NCBI GenBank assembly: GCA_903896775.1
Contig: CAITZE010000301.1
Location: 1-10,767, forward strand
Direction of reading: 5' to 3'
DNA length: 10,767 nt
Source of the DNA: an uncultured bacterium
Lineage (GTDB): Bacteria > Pseudomonadota > Alphaproteobacteria > Rhodospirillales > Rhodospirillaceae
Positions 1-5,239 of this stretch are shown here, piece after piece. How positions within the stretch are numbered: the first letter of the stretch is position 1; each line of letters begins with the position of its first letter. The notes under the pieces were generated by a model, which was not told the DNA's origin, searched no databases, and saw only the letters and a program-made list of their open reading frames with translations. The position numbers and the translations under genes are program-made.

Positions 1-6
1 CCAACA

Positions 7-41
7 CGGCCCTCTCAGAAATGAGAGGGCCGTCTCGTTTT
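7..41 (+). terminator. Intrinsic terminator of a gene off the left edge
   Basis: An 11-base-pair perfect stem (7-17 with 22-32) closes a GAAA loop and is followed by TCTCGTTTT. The T run lies on the plus-strand side only, so the hairpin most likely ends a plus-strand gene left of the window. It also separates that gene from the minus-strand gene ending at 52. Confidence 0.75.
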
Positions 42-51
42 AAGCGTTATG

Positions 52-336
52 TCATTTGAAATTTGGGTTCCGGGGCGGCCGTCCGAAGCCATCGTCAGGC
101 GCGCCGGGCGGCAGGCGGTAGTCGGGATAATAGCGCCGCGCCACGGCTTCGCGGTCCGCGTCCGACGCGGCGTTGCGCATCTCGTCCACGCATAGCCAGG
201 TTTGGCTTTCCGACAACCGCCACCCGAAGCACATCTCGGCATGTAAAAGGGAGCCCGGCGGAATGTCAGAAGCGGGCGCCGCATAAGCCGCAGGTGCGGC
301 TGCGAGAAGCAGAACAGGCAGTATCTTTTTCAGCAT
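52..336 (-). CDS. Small secreted protein, function unknown
   Basis: The product is 94 residues and I do not recognise its family. I chose the ATG at 336 because it has a Shine-Dalgarno-like GGGAG about 7 bases upstream and begins a textbook signal peptide: MLKK, then a hydrophobic Leu/Ala core, with cleavage expected after AYA at about residue 19. An upstream in-frame start at 453 would put about 39 unlikely residues before the signal. The mature protein has two cysteines (C36, C49) that could form a disulfide in the periplasm, and a Pro/Gly/Asp-rich C-terminal tail. It lies 94 bases downstream of the acid phosphatase on the same strand, so the two may be co-transcribed, but no shared function can be shown. 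Confidence 0.7.
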   Translation of the reverse strand: MLKKILPVLLLAAAPAAYAAPASDIPPGSLLHAEMCFGWRLSESQTWLCVDEMRNAASDADREAVARRYYPDYRLPPGAPDDGFGRPPRNPNFK

Positions 337-430
337 GACATTTCTCCCGAAAATTACGACGACGGATAGAACGGGAAAAAGCCGGATTGGTTCCATCTGG
401 CAAGCGCACATACTGTCGCGGTGAGGCTTC

Positions 431-1189
431 CTAACGTGACGGCTCAGCTGCAAGACCGAGTGCGCTGCGCAGCTCCTTTTTCGCCGGCTCGAACCCTGCT
501 TTGAAATCGGGCCTCTTCATCATCTCGGCTACGATCAGCATTCCGGAGATACGCGCGGCCTCAATATCAGACCGGTAATGAACGCCGCCGACGAGGCGAT
601 TTTCGCCAAATTCCCACGCGCGCGCCATGATCTGGGCGCGGCGCTCGGGCACCATGTTGGACAGCACCACACCCATCATCGTGCCCGCCGTCGCGTGACC
701 CGAGGGATAGGAACCCGATTTCGGCGTCGCGACCACAGGTTTGACGAGGTCGCTGAATATATACGGCCGCGGACGATTCCACTTCTCCTTGGCGGGGTCG
801 ATGACGGCGCCTTCGGTCCCTACGACACGATCAAAGAACGCCGCGAATTTCGGCAATGACTCCGGCTTAAAGTCCGGCCCCATGACATCGGCAAAGCGCC
901 AGACATTTTCCGTGGCGTCGGCTTGGGCCCGCGCTTCCATTTCCGACGTACGCAGAAGCTGCAATTTAAGCAGTTCGGCGAGTTCGTTCTTGGTTTGCAG
1001 GGAATCTTTGGCCGGCGGCGGCGGCAGGAATTGCAGGAGGTCGAGATCGGCCGCAGTTATAAACGGCTTGGCTTTTTCGGCGGCAAAACCGTCGACCGTA
1101 AAACTAGCGCCAGCGCTAAAAGCGAAGATCAGGAACGCAATGATATGAAGCCACCGCGATCCATGTTGGTAAGACGTTGACGCTTGCAT
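431..1189 (-). CDS. Secreted acid phosphatase, PAP2 superfamily (class A / PhoN-like)
   Basis: The 252-residue product is typical in length for class A non-specific acid phosphatases, which release phosphate from a broad range of phosphomonoesters in the periplasm. All three parts of the family signature are visible: K134-x6-R141-P142, P162-S163-G164-H165, and R198-x5-H204-x3-D208. H204 would be the nucleophile and H165 the proton donor by family knowledge. The third motif usually begins Ser-Arg; here it is Asn-Arg (N197). The N-terminus has a hydrophobic segment at about residues 14-35, with probable signal cleavage near FAA-EKA. The start at 1189 has a weak GGGGA-like site upstream, and the next in-frame ATG would destroy the signal. 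The gene is divergent from the TonB-dependent receptor, and a PhoB-box-like site lies between them. It could alternatively act on lipid phosphates, but it lacks the multi-helix membrane form of such enzymes. Confidence 0.9.
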   Translation of the reverse strand: MQASTSYQHGSRWLHIIAFLIFAFSAGASFTVDGFAAEKAKPFITAADLDLLQFLPPPPAKDSLQTKNELAELLKLQLLRTSEMEARAQADATENVWRFADVMGPDFKPESLPKFAAFFDRVVGTEGAVIDPAKEKWNRPRPYIFSDLVKPVVATPKSGSYPSGHATAGTMMGVVLSNMVPERRAQIMARAWEFGENRLVGGVHYRSDIEAARISGMLIVAEMMKRPDFKAGFEPAKKELRSALGLAAEPSR

Positions 1190-1237
1190 GTTGAGAGGTC
1201 CCCACTCGGTGTTGATATTTCGGCGTGCGCGGTCGGC

Positions 1238-1255
1238 ACGTTTTCGTGGAAACGT
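1238..1255. promoter_or_regulatory. Inverted repeat in the phosphatase leader, possible operator
   Basis: ACGTTTTCGTGGAAACGT pairs at 7 of 9 half-site positions. It lies just downstream of the predicted phosphatase transcription start, where a bound repressor would block transcription. The protein that would bind it is unknown. Confidence 0.35.
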
Positions 1256-1268
1256 TTAGCGCTGCCGA

Positions 1269-1296
1269 ATTAGATTCTCTACTGCTGAAGTTTCAC
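1269..1296 (-). promoter_or_regulatory. Candidate sigma-70 promoter of the acid phosphatase
   Basis: On the minus strand, GTGAAA (1296-1291; 4 of 6 to TTGACA) and TCTAAT (1274-1269; 5 of 6 to TATAAT) are separated by 16 bases. Transcription would start near 1262, giving a leader of about 70 bases. It was picked by eye and is unproven. Confidence 0.4.
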
Positions 1297-1305
1297 GCGC
1301 CGCAG

Positions 1306-1323
1306 TTGTCATAAATCGGTCGC
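1306..1323 (+). promoter_or_regulatory. PhoB-box-like site between phosphatase and receptor
   Basis: TTGTCATAAATCGGTCGC matches the classical Pho box (two CTGTCAY heptamers around an AT-rich 4-base spacer) at 15 of 18 positions. The first heptamer is 6 of 7, the spacer AAAT 4 of 4, and the second heptamer 5 of 7. Ten bases downstream is GAAAAT (1334-1339; 4 of 6 to TATAAT), the usual spacing between a Pho box and a -10. The orientation points at the receptor gene, giving a start near 1346 and a leader of about 245 bases. The site also abuts the candidate phosphatase promoter, so PhoB could affect both genes. No other Pho box was found by eye. Confidence 0.5.
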
Positions 1324-1393
1324 ATAAGAATTTGAAAATGACTTCGCTATCGCGCGCGTAGAAAAATTGCGTTCGATTTTCAATCATTGCTCA

Positions 1394-1423
1394 TGCGAAC
1401 TTTAAAAAAAATCAAAGTTCGCA
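1394..1423. promoter_or_regulatory. 10-bp inverted repeat upstream of the receptor
   Basis: TGCGAACTTT (1394-1403) and AAAGTTCGCA (1414-1423) are perfect inverted copies around a 10-base A-rich spacer. This is either an operator for a dimeric regulator or, if transcription starts at the Pho-type promoter, an RNA hairpin in the receptor leader. The A-rich spacer argues against a terminator, since no T run follows. Confidence 0.5.
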
Positions 1424-1457
1424 CGCCGCGCCGTGTCTAAGTTTGTGGAAAAGTAAA

Positions 1458-1474
1458 GTTCGACGATGTCGAAC
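1458..1474. promoter_or_regulatory. 7-bp inverted repeat GTTCGAC-GAT-GTCGAAC
   Basis: A perfect 17-base palindrome with a 3-base centre, 118 bases upstream of the receptor start codon. It shares the GTTCG/CGAAC core with the inverted repeat at 1394-1423 and with a single half-site at 1371-1375. It looks like a second operator for the same factor. Confidence 0.45.
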
Positions 1475-1494
1475 GCATTTCATCAATCCTTCAT

Positions 1495-1524
1495 TTGAAA
1501 ACATCCGTCGCGCGCAGATTTATT
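1495..1524 (+). promoter_or_regulatory. Weak candidate promoter of the receptor
   Basis: TTGAAA (1495-1500) and TTTATT (1519-1524; 4 of 6 to TATAAT) are 18 bases apart. If used, it lies 21 bases downstream of the 17-base palindrome and gives a leader of about 60 bases. It is an alternative to the Pho-type promoter. The match is modest. Confidence 0.25.
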
Positions 1525-1592
1525 ACCGCGCTTGTCATTGGGCTTCCGCGCTGGGATGCGCGTGAATCATTCACATAAGAGGTATCCATCAA

Positions 1593-3965
1593 ATGTTATT
1601 TACGTTGTCGCGGTCGCAAAAGAACCGCTTGATGTCGGCTACATCTCTGCTTGCGCTTGTCATCAGCTTTACCGGGCAGGTTTATTCCTCCGCCGCCCGC
1701 GCCGATGAAGATGTGAAGACCGTCAGCAACGAACCCATGGAAACGGTCGTCGTCACCGGCACGAAGTTCAATACCGACGCGGCCCCGGCCAAGTCGTCCC
1801 TCGACACGACGCAACCGCAGACCATCGTCAATAAATCCTATATCGAAGACTTTGTCCCGCCCACCAGCGACTTTGTCGGCATCCTCGCCATCGCGCCATC
1901 GATGACCGGCACCGACATCAACGGCCCCGGCCTCTCGGACGGTGGACCTAAAAACACGCTACGCGGTTTGCCCGACGGCTCTTTCGGCATGAGCTACGAC
2001 GGCATCCCCTTCGGAGATACCAACGGTCCGACCCACCACTCGCTGTCTTTCTTTCCAGCCACTTCCATCGGCTCCGTCCTAGTTGATCGCGGACCGGGCA
2101 ACGCCGGCACGCTGGGCGCGGCCACTTACGGCGGGACTATCAAGATGTTCTCCGATCCGCTTGGCGATGATCTGCACGCCAAAGGTTCGGTGACCTACGG
2201 CAGCTTCAATACGCTTGCCGTCAACGTCAACGGCCAGAGCGGTGCGTTGGGCGGAGCGAACAACGCCACGCATCTCATGGTGAACGGGCAATACACGCGC
2301 ACCGACGGTGCGTTGTCGTTCAACGATACGGATCAGAAGAACATTCTGGTGAAGGCCGATCACGAATTCGGCGATGATTGGAAGCTGACGCTGTTCAGCA
2401 CCTACAACTACCTCACCGAAAACATCAACGACAAATTCGGCGAGACGCTGGCCCAGGTCGCGGCTTACGGCAAGAATTTCGGCCTGCAAGATACGAATCC
2501 GGGGCTTTCCACATATGCCCCCTACAACTGGGTGACCAAGCGGACCGATATGGAATATGCCCGTCTGCAGGGCGATATTACCGACACCCTGAAGCTCGAC
2601 GACACTGCTTACACCTACATGTATTTGAACCACACCTTCTCGGCCACGAGCATCATTCAGACCGCGACCGATATCGCCAACAACACAACATCGGGTCAGG
2701 GCGGCAAGGTTACCCCCATCGTGAACGGCGTCGCTCAGCCTAGCGATGTTCCGGGGTACACCAAGGTCAATGCCTATCGCGTGTGGGGCAATATCCTGCG
2801 CCTGTCGGACGATTACGACTTCGGCGCCGTGACCGGCCAAGTGCGTGCGGGCGTGTGGTGGGAAGGCCAGAAGACCTGGCGCAGCCGTTACGATTACGAC
2901 CGTTCGCTGTGTTACTCGCTGGGCATCGATCCGTATTCCGGCAAAGACACGACGCCCTGTCAGGACTCACAATTGGTGAAGGGCGGCGGCGCGGTGCAAA
3001 CGCCTCTCGGCTTTGCCGAATACGACGAACATTCCTCGTGGTACCAATACGAGCCTTTCCTCGAAGTCGACATCAAGCCTTTCGAAGATCTGACGCTGAC
3101 GCCGGGCGTGAAATACATCAACTGGCTGCATAAGACCAACGGCCTCGAGCAAACCCTCGTCAAATACTATTCGGGCGAGTTCACGACTGAGAAAGTGCTG
3201 CCGTTCTTCGAAGCCAACTACAAGATCACGCCGTCGTGGAGTGTGTACGCGCAGTACGCGCAAGGCATCTACGTGCCTGACATCGGCAGCTTCGAGCAGA
3301 GCACCGGCCCGACCACGAACTTCCCCTCGGCGGAAACAACCACCAATTACCAAATCGGTACGGTTTTCTACGCCGATAACTTTACCTTCGACGGCGATCT
3401 GTATGCGATCCCGGTCGACAACAACATCACCTACGAAGATTGCTCATTGAACGGCGGACTGTCCGGCGACACCTGCGCGGTCAATACCAGACGTGCGCTT
3501 TATAAGGGCGTTGAAGGTGAGGCGACCTACGCGTTGCCGAAGGGAACAATGTTCGAAGGCTTGAGCGTGTTCGTCAACGGCTCGTCGATGTATGCCCGCT
3601 CCAATGGCGTTGCCCTCAGCAATGCGCCGTTCTGGACCCTGGCCGGCGGTCTTCTCTATAAACACGACGGCTGGAAATTCTCGTTCATCGATAAATCGGT
3701 GGGTCCGCAGTACACCGACAAAAACAACCTGCAGCTTCAGAACTATAAGATCGGCGCCTACAGCAGCGTCAGCTTGAGCGCTGGATACGAATTCAACAGC
3801 CGTTATGAACTCAGCTTGTCTGTCGACAACCTGCTCGATACGCGCAGCACCGTCGCCATCACGCAGAAGGACAAGACCTACCAGACCAACCGTCTGCTCA
3901 GCCAAGACCAGTATTACTTCCAGGCGCCCACGACCATCATGGGTACCATCAAGGTGCACTACTAG
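1593..3965 (+). CDS. TonB-dependent outer-membrane receptor, substrate unknown
   Basis: The 790-residue protein has the standard layout. A signal peptide ends near ARA-DED (residue 37). A TonB box, ETVVVTG, lies at residues 50-56. A plug domain covers roughly residues 70-190, with an LRG-type motif (N121-TLRG) and a VDRGPGN segment, and a 22-strand beta-barrel follows. The barrel ends in Tyr, as expected for an outer-membrane signal. The start at 1593 has AAGAGG ten bases upstream; M14 is a possible alternative. Two cysteine pairs (C440/C456 and C617/C628) probably form disulfides in surface loops. The protein imports a ligand into the periplasm using TonB/ExbBD energy, but the sequence does not reveal the ligand. 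The PhoB-like site and the divergent acid phosphatase suggest a phosphate-containing compound; siderophore or other uptake cannot be excluded. No TonB or regulator gene is nearby. Confidence 0.93.
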   Translation: MLFTLSRSQKNRLMSATSLLALVISFTGQVYSSAARADEDVKTVSNEPMETVVVTGTKFNTDAAPAKSSLDTTQPQTIVNKSYIEDFVPPTSDFVGILAIAPSMTGTDINGPGLSDGGPKNTLRGLPDGSFGMSYDGIPFGDTNGPTHHSLSFFPATSIGSVLVDRGPGNAGTLGAATYGGTIKMFSDPLGDDLHAKGSVTYGSFNTLAVNVNGQSGALGGANNATHLMVNGQYTRTDGALSFNDTDQKNILVKADHEFGDDWKLTLFSTYNYLTENINDKFGETLAQVAAYGKNFGLQDTNPGLSTYAPYNWVTKRTDMEYARLQGDITDTLKLDDTAYTYMYLNHTFSATSIIQTATDIANNTTSGQGGKVTPIVNGVAQPSDVPGYTKVNAYRVWGNILRLSDDYDFGAVTGQVRAGVWWEGQKTWRSRYDYDRSLCYSLGIDPYSGKDTTPCQDSQLVKGGGAVQTPLGFAEYDEHSSWYQYEPFLEVDIKPFEDLTLTPGVKYINWLHKTNGLEQTLVKYYSGEFTTEKVLPFFEANYKITPSWSVYAQYAQGIYVPDIGSFEQSTGPTTNFPSAETTTNYQIGTVFYADNFTFDGDLYAIPVDNNITYEDCSLNGGLSGDTCAVNTRRALYKGVEGEATYALPKGTMFEGLSVFVNGSSMYARSNGVALSNAPFWTLAGGLLYKHDGWKFSFIDKSVGPQYTDKNNLQLQNYKIGAYSSVSLSAGYEFNSRYELSLSVDNLLDTRSTVAITQKDKTYQTNRLLSQDQYYFQAPTTIMGTIKVHY

Positions 3966-3980
3966 TATTTCTGCAACGAG

Positions 3981-4015
3981 CTATCCGCGCGCCTGATTGC
4001 CCCGCGCGCGCATAG
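3981..4015. terminator. GC-rich hairpin after the receptor gene
   Basis: CTAT-C-CGCGCGC (3981-3992) pairs with GCGCGCG-C-ATAG (4004-4015): 11 of 12 positions, with an 11-base loop. No T run follows on either strand. It touches the next hairpin with one base between, so the two may act together to stop or protect the convergent transcripts. Confidence 0.4.
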
Positions 4016-4071
4016 AAAAGGCCGGTTATCGAACAGATAACCGGCCTTTATTCGTTCGGAAGCTTTTGGCT
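4013..4071 (-). repeat. 59-base terminator repeat, copy 1
   Basis: This segment and 4986-5044 are both 59 bases and identical at 49 positions. The first 18 bases, an inner block of 10 and the last 17 are the same. On the minus strand each copy begins AGCCAAAAGCTTCCGAA, runs into the hairpin and ends in TTTTCTA. Copy 1 begins three bases after the stop codon of the H1-like gene. Confidence 0.85.
4017..4049. terminator. Bidirectional terminator hairpin, copy 1
   Basis: A perfect 14-base-pair stem (4017-4030 with 4036-4049) has a GAACA loop. On the minus strand it is followed by TTTTCTAT and would end the H1-like gene. On the plus strand the stem ends in TTTATT and could end the receptor gene. 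It is the core of the 59-base repeat shared with 4986-5044. Confidence 0.75.
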
Positions 4072-4073
4072 GA

Positions 4074-4298
4074 TTAGCCGGCTATTCCGCCGCCGCCAAG
4101 GCCGCCGTCATTGGCGAACGCTTTTGTGATGCGCTTGACCAGCTTGGTGATCTTTCCAACTTTCGCGGTTTTCTTCGCAGCCTTTTTCGCGACCTTCTTC
4201 ACCGCTTTCTTTGCGGCCTTCTTGACGCTTTTGGCTTTTGCCTTCACCTTGGCTTTGATCTTGGACTTCGCTTTGGCTTTGGACTTCTTGGCGGCCAT
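4074..4298 (-). CDS. Histone H1-like lysine/alanine-rich small basic protein
   Basis: The 74-residue product has 26 lysines and a single acidic residue (D64). It is built of KAK, KKA and KKV repeats through about residue 50, then a short amphipathic stretch (KITKLVKRITKAF), and ends in a glycine tail (GGLGGGGIAG). Such proteins resemble eukaryotic H1 C-terminal tails and bacterial H1-like proteins that bind DNA non-specifically; a nucleoid or RNA-binding role is inference. I chose the ATG at 4298 because AGGGGA sits about 7 bases upstream, while the longer frame from 4331 lacks such a site. It lies 68 bases downstream of the DUF992 gene, possibly in one transcript, and is followed by a strong hairpin. 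Residues 26-40 match residues 26-40 of the GlyQ N-terminal extension at 14 of 15 positions. Confidence 0.8.
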   Translation of the reverse strand: MAAKKSKAKAKSKIKAKVKAKAKSVKKAAKKAVKKVAKKAAKKTAKVGKITKLVKRITKAFANDGGLGGGGIAG

Positions 4299-4366
4299 AT
4301 TTTTTCCCCTCATGGCGGTTGACGCGCGCAATCCTAAGTCGGCGCAGGTCTAAAGCCAAGAGCAGC

Positions 4367-4876
4367 TCATTTGAGAAGGTTCGGATAATGCGGCTGATAT
4401 GTCAGCGCGAGACTTTCCAGCCCTGCCGCCAGATTCAAGCCTTTGTTGCCGACCAAGCTTACGGGCTGGAGTGAGATTGTATTCGACTGCCCTCCCACCA
4501 GCGCGTTGACGCTTCCGCCAAAGCCGAGCGCAGCGCCTGCTGTGGCGCCAATAAAGGTCCCGCCAAGCGCACCTGCTGGCGTTCCAAGGACGGGGGTCAG
4601 CACGGCCCAGGTCATCGATCCACTTTGGACGAAGCCAAGATCGATACCGGCCTTCGAGATTCTTCCGGTGTAGTACTCGGTTCGCCCTGTGTCCGTGTTG
4701 GAATACATACACAGAACTTTGCGCGACGAGCCGATGATATATCCCCAGCCAGACGCAATATTGCAGTTCAGCATGCCGGCGCTTACGCTTGCTGTGGCGG
4801 ATGCCGCGCTGTGAAATGCTGAATCACTCAGGACAAGAACGCAAACCAAAAGGGCCGATATCCAGGTCTTCAGCAT
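4367..4876 (-). CDS. DUF992 family secreted protein
   Basis: The 169-residue product begins with a signal peptide (hydrophobic core about residues 5-17; cleavage probably in the Ala/Ser-rich stretch near residues 23-33). The mature start AGMLNCNIASGWGYIIGSSR, then C56-MYSN, a TEYYTG-type segment, and the glycine/alanine-rich block ending in VGGQSNTISLQPVSLVG are typical of DUF992, common in alphaproteobacteria and without a defined function. C38 and C56 are likely to form a disulfide. The ATG at 4876 has AAGGGA 8 bases upstream and starts the signal peptide; an in-frame start at 4918 would only add 14 residues. The product probably resides in the periplasm or envelope. The H1-like gene follows on the same strand. 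Family assignment is from remembered sequence pattern. Confidence 0.82.
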   Translation of the reverse strand: MLKTWISALLVCVLVLSDSAFHSAASATASVSAGMLNCNIASGWGYIIGSSRKVLCMYSNTDTGRTEYYTGRISKAGIDLGFVQSGSMTWAVLTPVLGTPAGALGGTFIGATAGAALGFGGSVNALVGGQSNTISLQPVSLVGNKGLNLAAGLESLALTYQPHYPNLLK

Positions 4877-4985
4877 GTTCCAATCCCTTACGAGCGCCTT
4901 GGTCGGATGTGGCGGCACAATCTCACACCTTTACATAGCCTGTGAACGCGCCAGTTCGCGCATGAAGAACATGCAACCGTCAAAA

Positions 4986-5044
4986 TAGAAAAGGCCGGTT
5001 ATCTGTTCGACAACCGGCCTTCGTCCATTCGGAAGCTTTTGGCT
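4986..5044 (-). repeat. 59-base terminator repeat, copy 2, in the tRNA-Pro trailer
   Basis: This is the second copy of the element at 4013-4071 (49 of 59 identical). It starts 7 bases after the encoded CCA of tRNA-Pro on the minus strand. The hairpin centre reads TCTGTTCGA on the plus strand, against TCGAACAGA in copy 1. These are reverse complements of each other, although the flanks of the two copies run in the same direction. Confidence 0.85.
4990..5021 (-). terminator. Intrinsic terminator of tRNA-Pro, copy 2 of the hairpin
   Basis: On the minus strand AAGGCCGGTTGTC pairs with GATAACCGGCCTT (one G-T pair), with a short loop, followed by TTTCTATTTT. This is a strong intrinsic terminator for the leftward-transcribed tRNA gene. 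Confidence 0.8.
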
Positions 5045-5051
5045 TTTATGA

Positions 5052-5128
5052 TGGTCGGAGTAAGAGGATTTGAACCTCCGGCCCCTGCCTCCCGAAAGCA
5101 GTGCTCTACCAGGCTGAGCTATACTCCG
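5052..5128 (-). tRNA. tRNA-Pro (anticodon CGG), CCA encoded
   Basis: The 77-base minus-strand sequence folds as a complete cloverleaf. It has a 7-bp acceptor stem (CGGAGTA with TACTCCG), D stem GCTC/GAGC, a 5-bp anticodon stem around TTCGGGA, T stem GGAGG/CCTCT with loop TTCAAAT, then A and CCA. The anticodon is CGG, reading the proline codon CCG. The C1-G72 pair and G37 are usual for bacterial tRNA-Pro. The nearest upstream gene on this strand is the polyprenyl synthase, 112 bases away. Confidence 0.97.
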
Positions 5129-5141
5129 GTATGGAGGCGTG

Positions 5142-5171
5142 CTTATAGCCGCTCCGAGGGCGGGGGCGCAA
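5142..5171 (-). promoter_or_regulatory. Candidate tRNA-Pro promoter
   Basis: On the minus strand TATAAG (5147-5142) lies 13 bases before the first tRNA base. It is preceded by TTGCGC (5171-5166) at 18 bases and followed by the GC-rich stretch CACGCCTCC, as in stable-RNA promoters under stringent control. The -35 match is only 3 of 6. Confidence 0.4.
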
Positions 5172-5239
5172 GCTGGGATCGGGGCTTATAAAGTCTTTTT
5201 CGCCAAGGCCTTAGCGCCGGCAGCCCGGCGGGCCTGCGC

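Noticed and set aside
1371..1474. Possible LexA (SOS) boxes, since GTTC/GAAC repeats are present
   Set aside because: The alphaproteobacterial LexA box is a direct repeat GTTC-N7-GTTC. None of the GTTC cores here has a same-direction partner at 11 bases.
1532..1538. A second PhoB half-site (TTGTCAT) close to the receptor start
   Set aside because: No matching heptamer lies 11 bases up- or downstream, and the same heptamer also occurs inside the coding region near 1658, so it is likely chance.
2079..2840. 253-residue open frame on the minus strand inside the receptor gene
   Set aside because: It is a shadow of a well-supported receptor coding region, common in GC-rich DNA.
4111..4353. 80-residue hydrophobic open frame on the plus strand
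   Set aside because: It is the antisense of the lysine-rich gene: AAG/AAA codons read backwards as CTT/TTT give Phe/Leu. It has no good ribosome-binding site. The same applies to 7702-8049 opposite the glyQ tail.
4013..5044. 59-base repeats as part of a CRISPR array or insertion sequence ends
   Set aside because: There are only two copies, 973 bases apart and in direct orientation, with terminator function on the minus strand. No transposase, integrase or cas gene lies between them.
5203..5218. Hairpin-like CGCCAAGGCCTTAGCG after the polyprenyl synthase gene as a terminator
   Set aside because: The stem is short with a wobble pair, and on the minus strand it is followed by an A run rather than a T run.
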